Shown here one piece after another: positions 62,221 through 62,505 of a stretch of DNA of 62,505 bases (position 1 is the first letter of the stretch; every line of letters starts with the position of its first letter). The notes beneath the pieces were generated by a model. The model was not told the DNA's origin and searched no databases. It saw only the letters and a program-made list of their open reading frames with translations. Source of the stretch: an uncultured Lachnospiraceae bacterium (lineage in GTDB: Bacteria > Bacillota > Clostridia > Lachnospirales > Lachnospiraceae); NCBI GenBank assembly GCA_902781895.1, contig CACZLA010000018.1, positions 1-62,505 of the forward strand, in the 5' to 3' direction. A program made the position numbers and the translations under genes.

Positions 62221-62505
62221 CAACAATAATAAAGGAAATGGCTAAAATTGTTGCCGGAGGCACTTGGTGTTGACGTCTGAGAGGGAGTAAAAGCAACAAA
62301 AATTAGTGAAATGGCCGAAATTGTTGCCGGAGGCACTTGAAATAGGCTGTTGAAAGGGTGAAAAAGCAACAAAAATAAAGGAAATGGCCGAAATTGTTGC
62401 CGGAGGCACTTGAAATAGGCTGTTGAAAGGGTGAAAAAGCAACAAAATCAAAGGAAATGACAGAAATTGTTGCCGGAGGCACTTGAAATAGGCTGTTGAA
62501 AGGGT
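62220..62505. repeat. 73-bp tandem repeat array, open at the window end
   Basis: Copies start at 62220, 62293, 62366 and 62439, each exactly 73 bases apart; the last is cut by the edge. Each unit has gcaacaa and ttgttgc that pair around a 23-base loop including ggaaatggcc, followed by cggaggcacttg. Copies 2-4 share aataggctgttgaaagggtg; copy 1 differs there. As 73 is not a multiple of 3, no repeat protein is encoded. The minus-strand open frame here is incidental. Confidence 0.95.

Noticed and set aside
62220-62505. Regular repeats that could be a CRISPR array
   Set aside because: The whole 73-bp unit, including the would-be spacers, is repeated, and no cas gene is present. It is a plain tandem repeat.
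1-62505. tRNA or rRNA genes, insertion sequences, integrases, retrons
   Set aside because: No cloverleaf with a T-loop consensus, no transposase or reverse transcriptase motif was found in any frame.

Overview
The window looks like chromosome of a low-to-moderate-GC Gram-positive anaerobe of the Lachnospiraceae type (Butyrivibrio, Pseudobutyrivibrio or Coprococcus relatives). This is inferred from an adjacent phosphate butyryltransferase and butyrate kinase pair, a fused SecDF, HemZ, AGGAGG-type ribosome binding sites, and four exported proteins carrying aromatic glucan/choline-binding-like wall repeats. No rRNA, tRNA, phage, integrase or transposase gene was seen.

Layout. 1-2.6 kb: 3' end of ATP-dependent PEP carboxykinase, then an ECF-type sigma factor overlapping a membrane anti-sigma-like partner. 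2.8-7.4 kb: two small hypothetical proteins, ptb, buk, an MraY-type transferase and aroD, nearly all in one direction. 7.5-16.1 kb: a Gfo/Idh oxidoreductase (minus strand), a heterodimeric ABC exporter, and an iron-uptake locus (DtxR-type regulator, feoA, feoB, FeoB-associated Cys-rich protein). 16.3-24.8 kb: HD-GYP protein, a wall-binding protein, a MATE transporter, an aminotransferase, an IspD/TarI-type cytidylyltransferase, an extended SDR and MltG. 24.8-38.1 kb: a same-strand signalling cluster of two FHA proteins (the second split by a frameshift inside a proline-rich repeat), a PP2C phosphatase, a Ser/Thr kinase with an outer TPR-like region, a membrane protein with seven Thr-x-(Val/Ile)-Leu motifs, and a 1767-residue Ig-like surface protein with a C-terminal membrane anchor. 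38-47.7 kb: HAD hydrolase, NlpC/P60 wall hydrolase, SecDF, RecJ, Apt and RelA. 47.6-62.1 kb: YfhO (minus strand), MBL hydrolase, HemZ, HisS and AspS, a familiar Firmicutes neighbourhood here interleaved with wall-binding proteins and a second, zinc-ribbon-bearing Ser/Thr kinase. The last 350 bases are tandem repeats running off the end.

The most unusual content is (i) the kinase/phosphatase/FHA cluster, where a tail with repeated TDVL-like motifs is a plausible phospho-Thr scaffold for the FHA proteins and may link cytoplasmic phosphorylation to the giant surface protein; (ii) a dispersed family of structured repeats with a closing stem near TATGACATA/TATGTCATA and up to three arms, whose stems differ between copies but stay paired; (iii) four copies of a GTCATTCTGAG repeat, each just upstream of a start codon; and (iv) a 73-bp tandem repeat at the right edge. 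All functional statements are from reading translated sequence and motifs; no searches were run.
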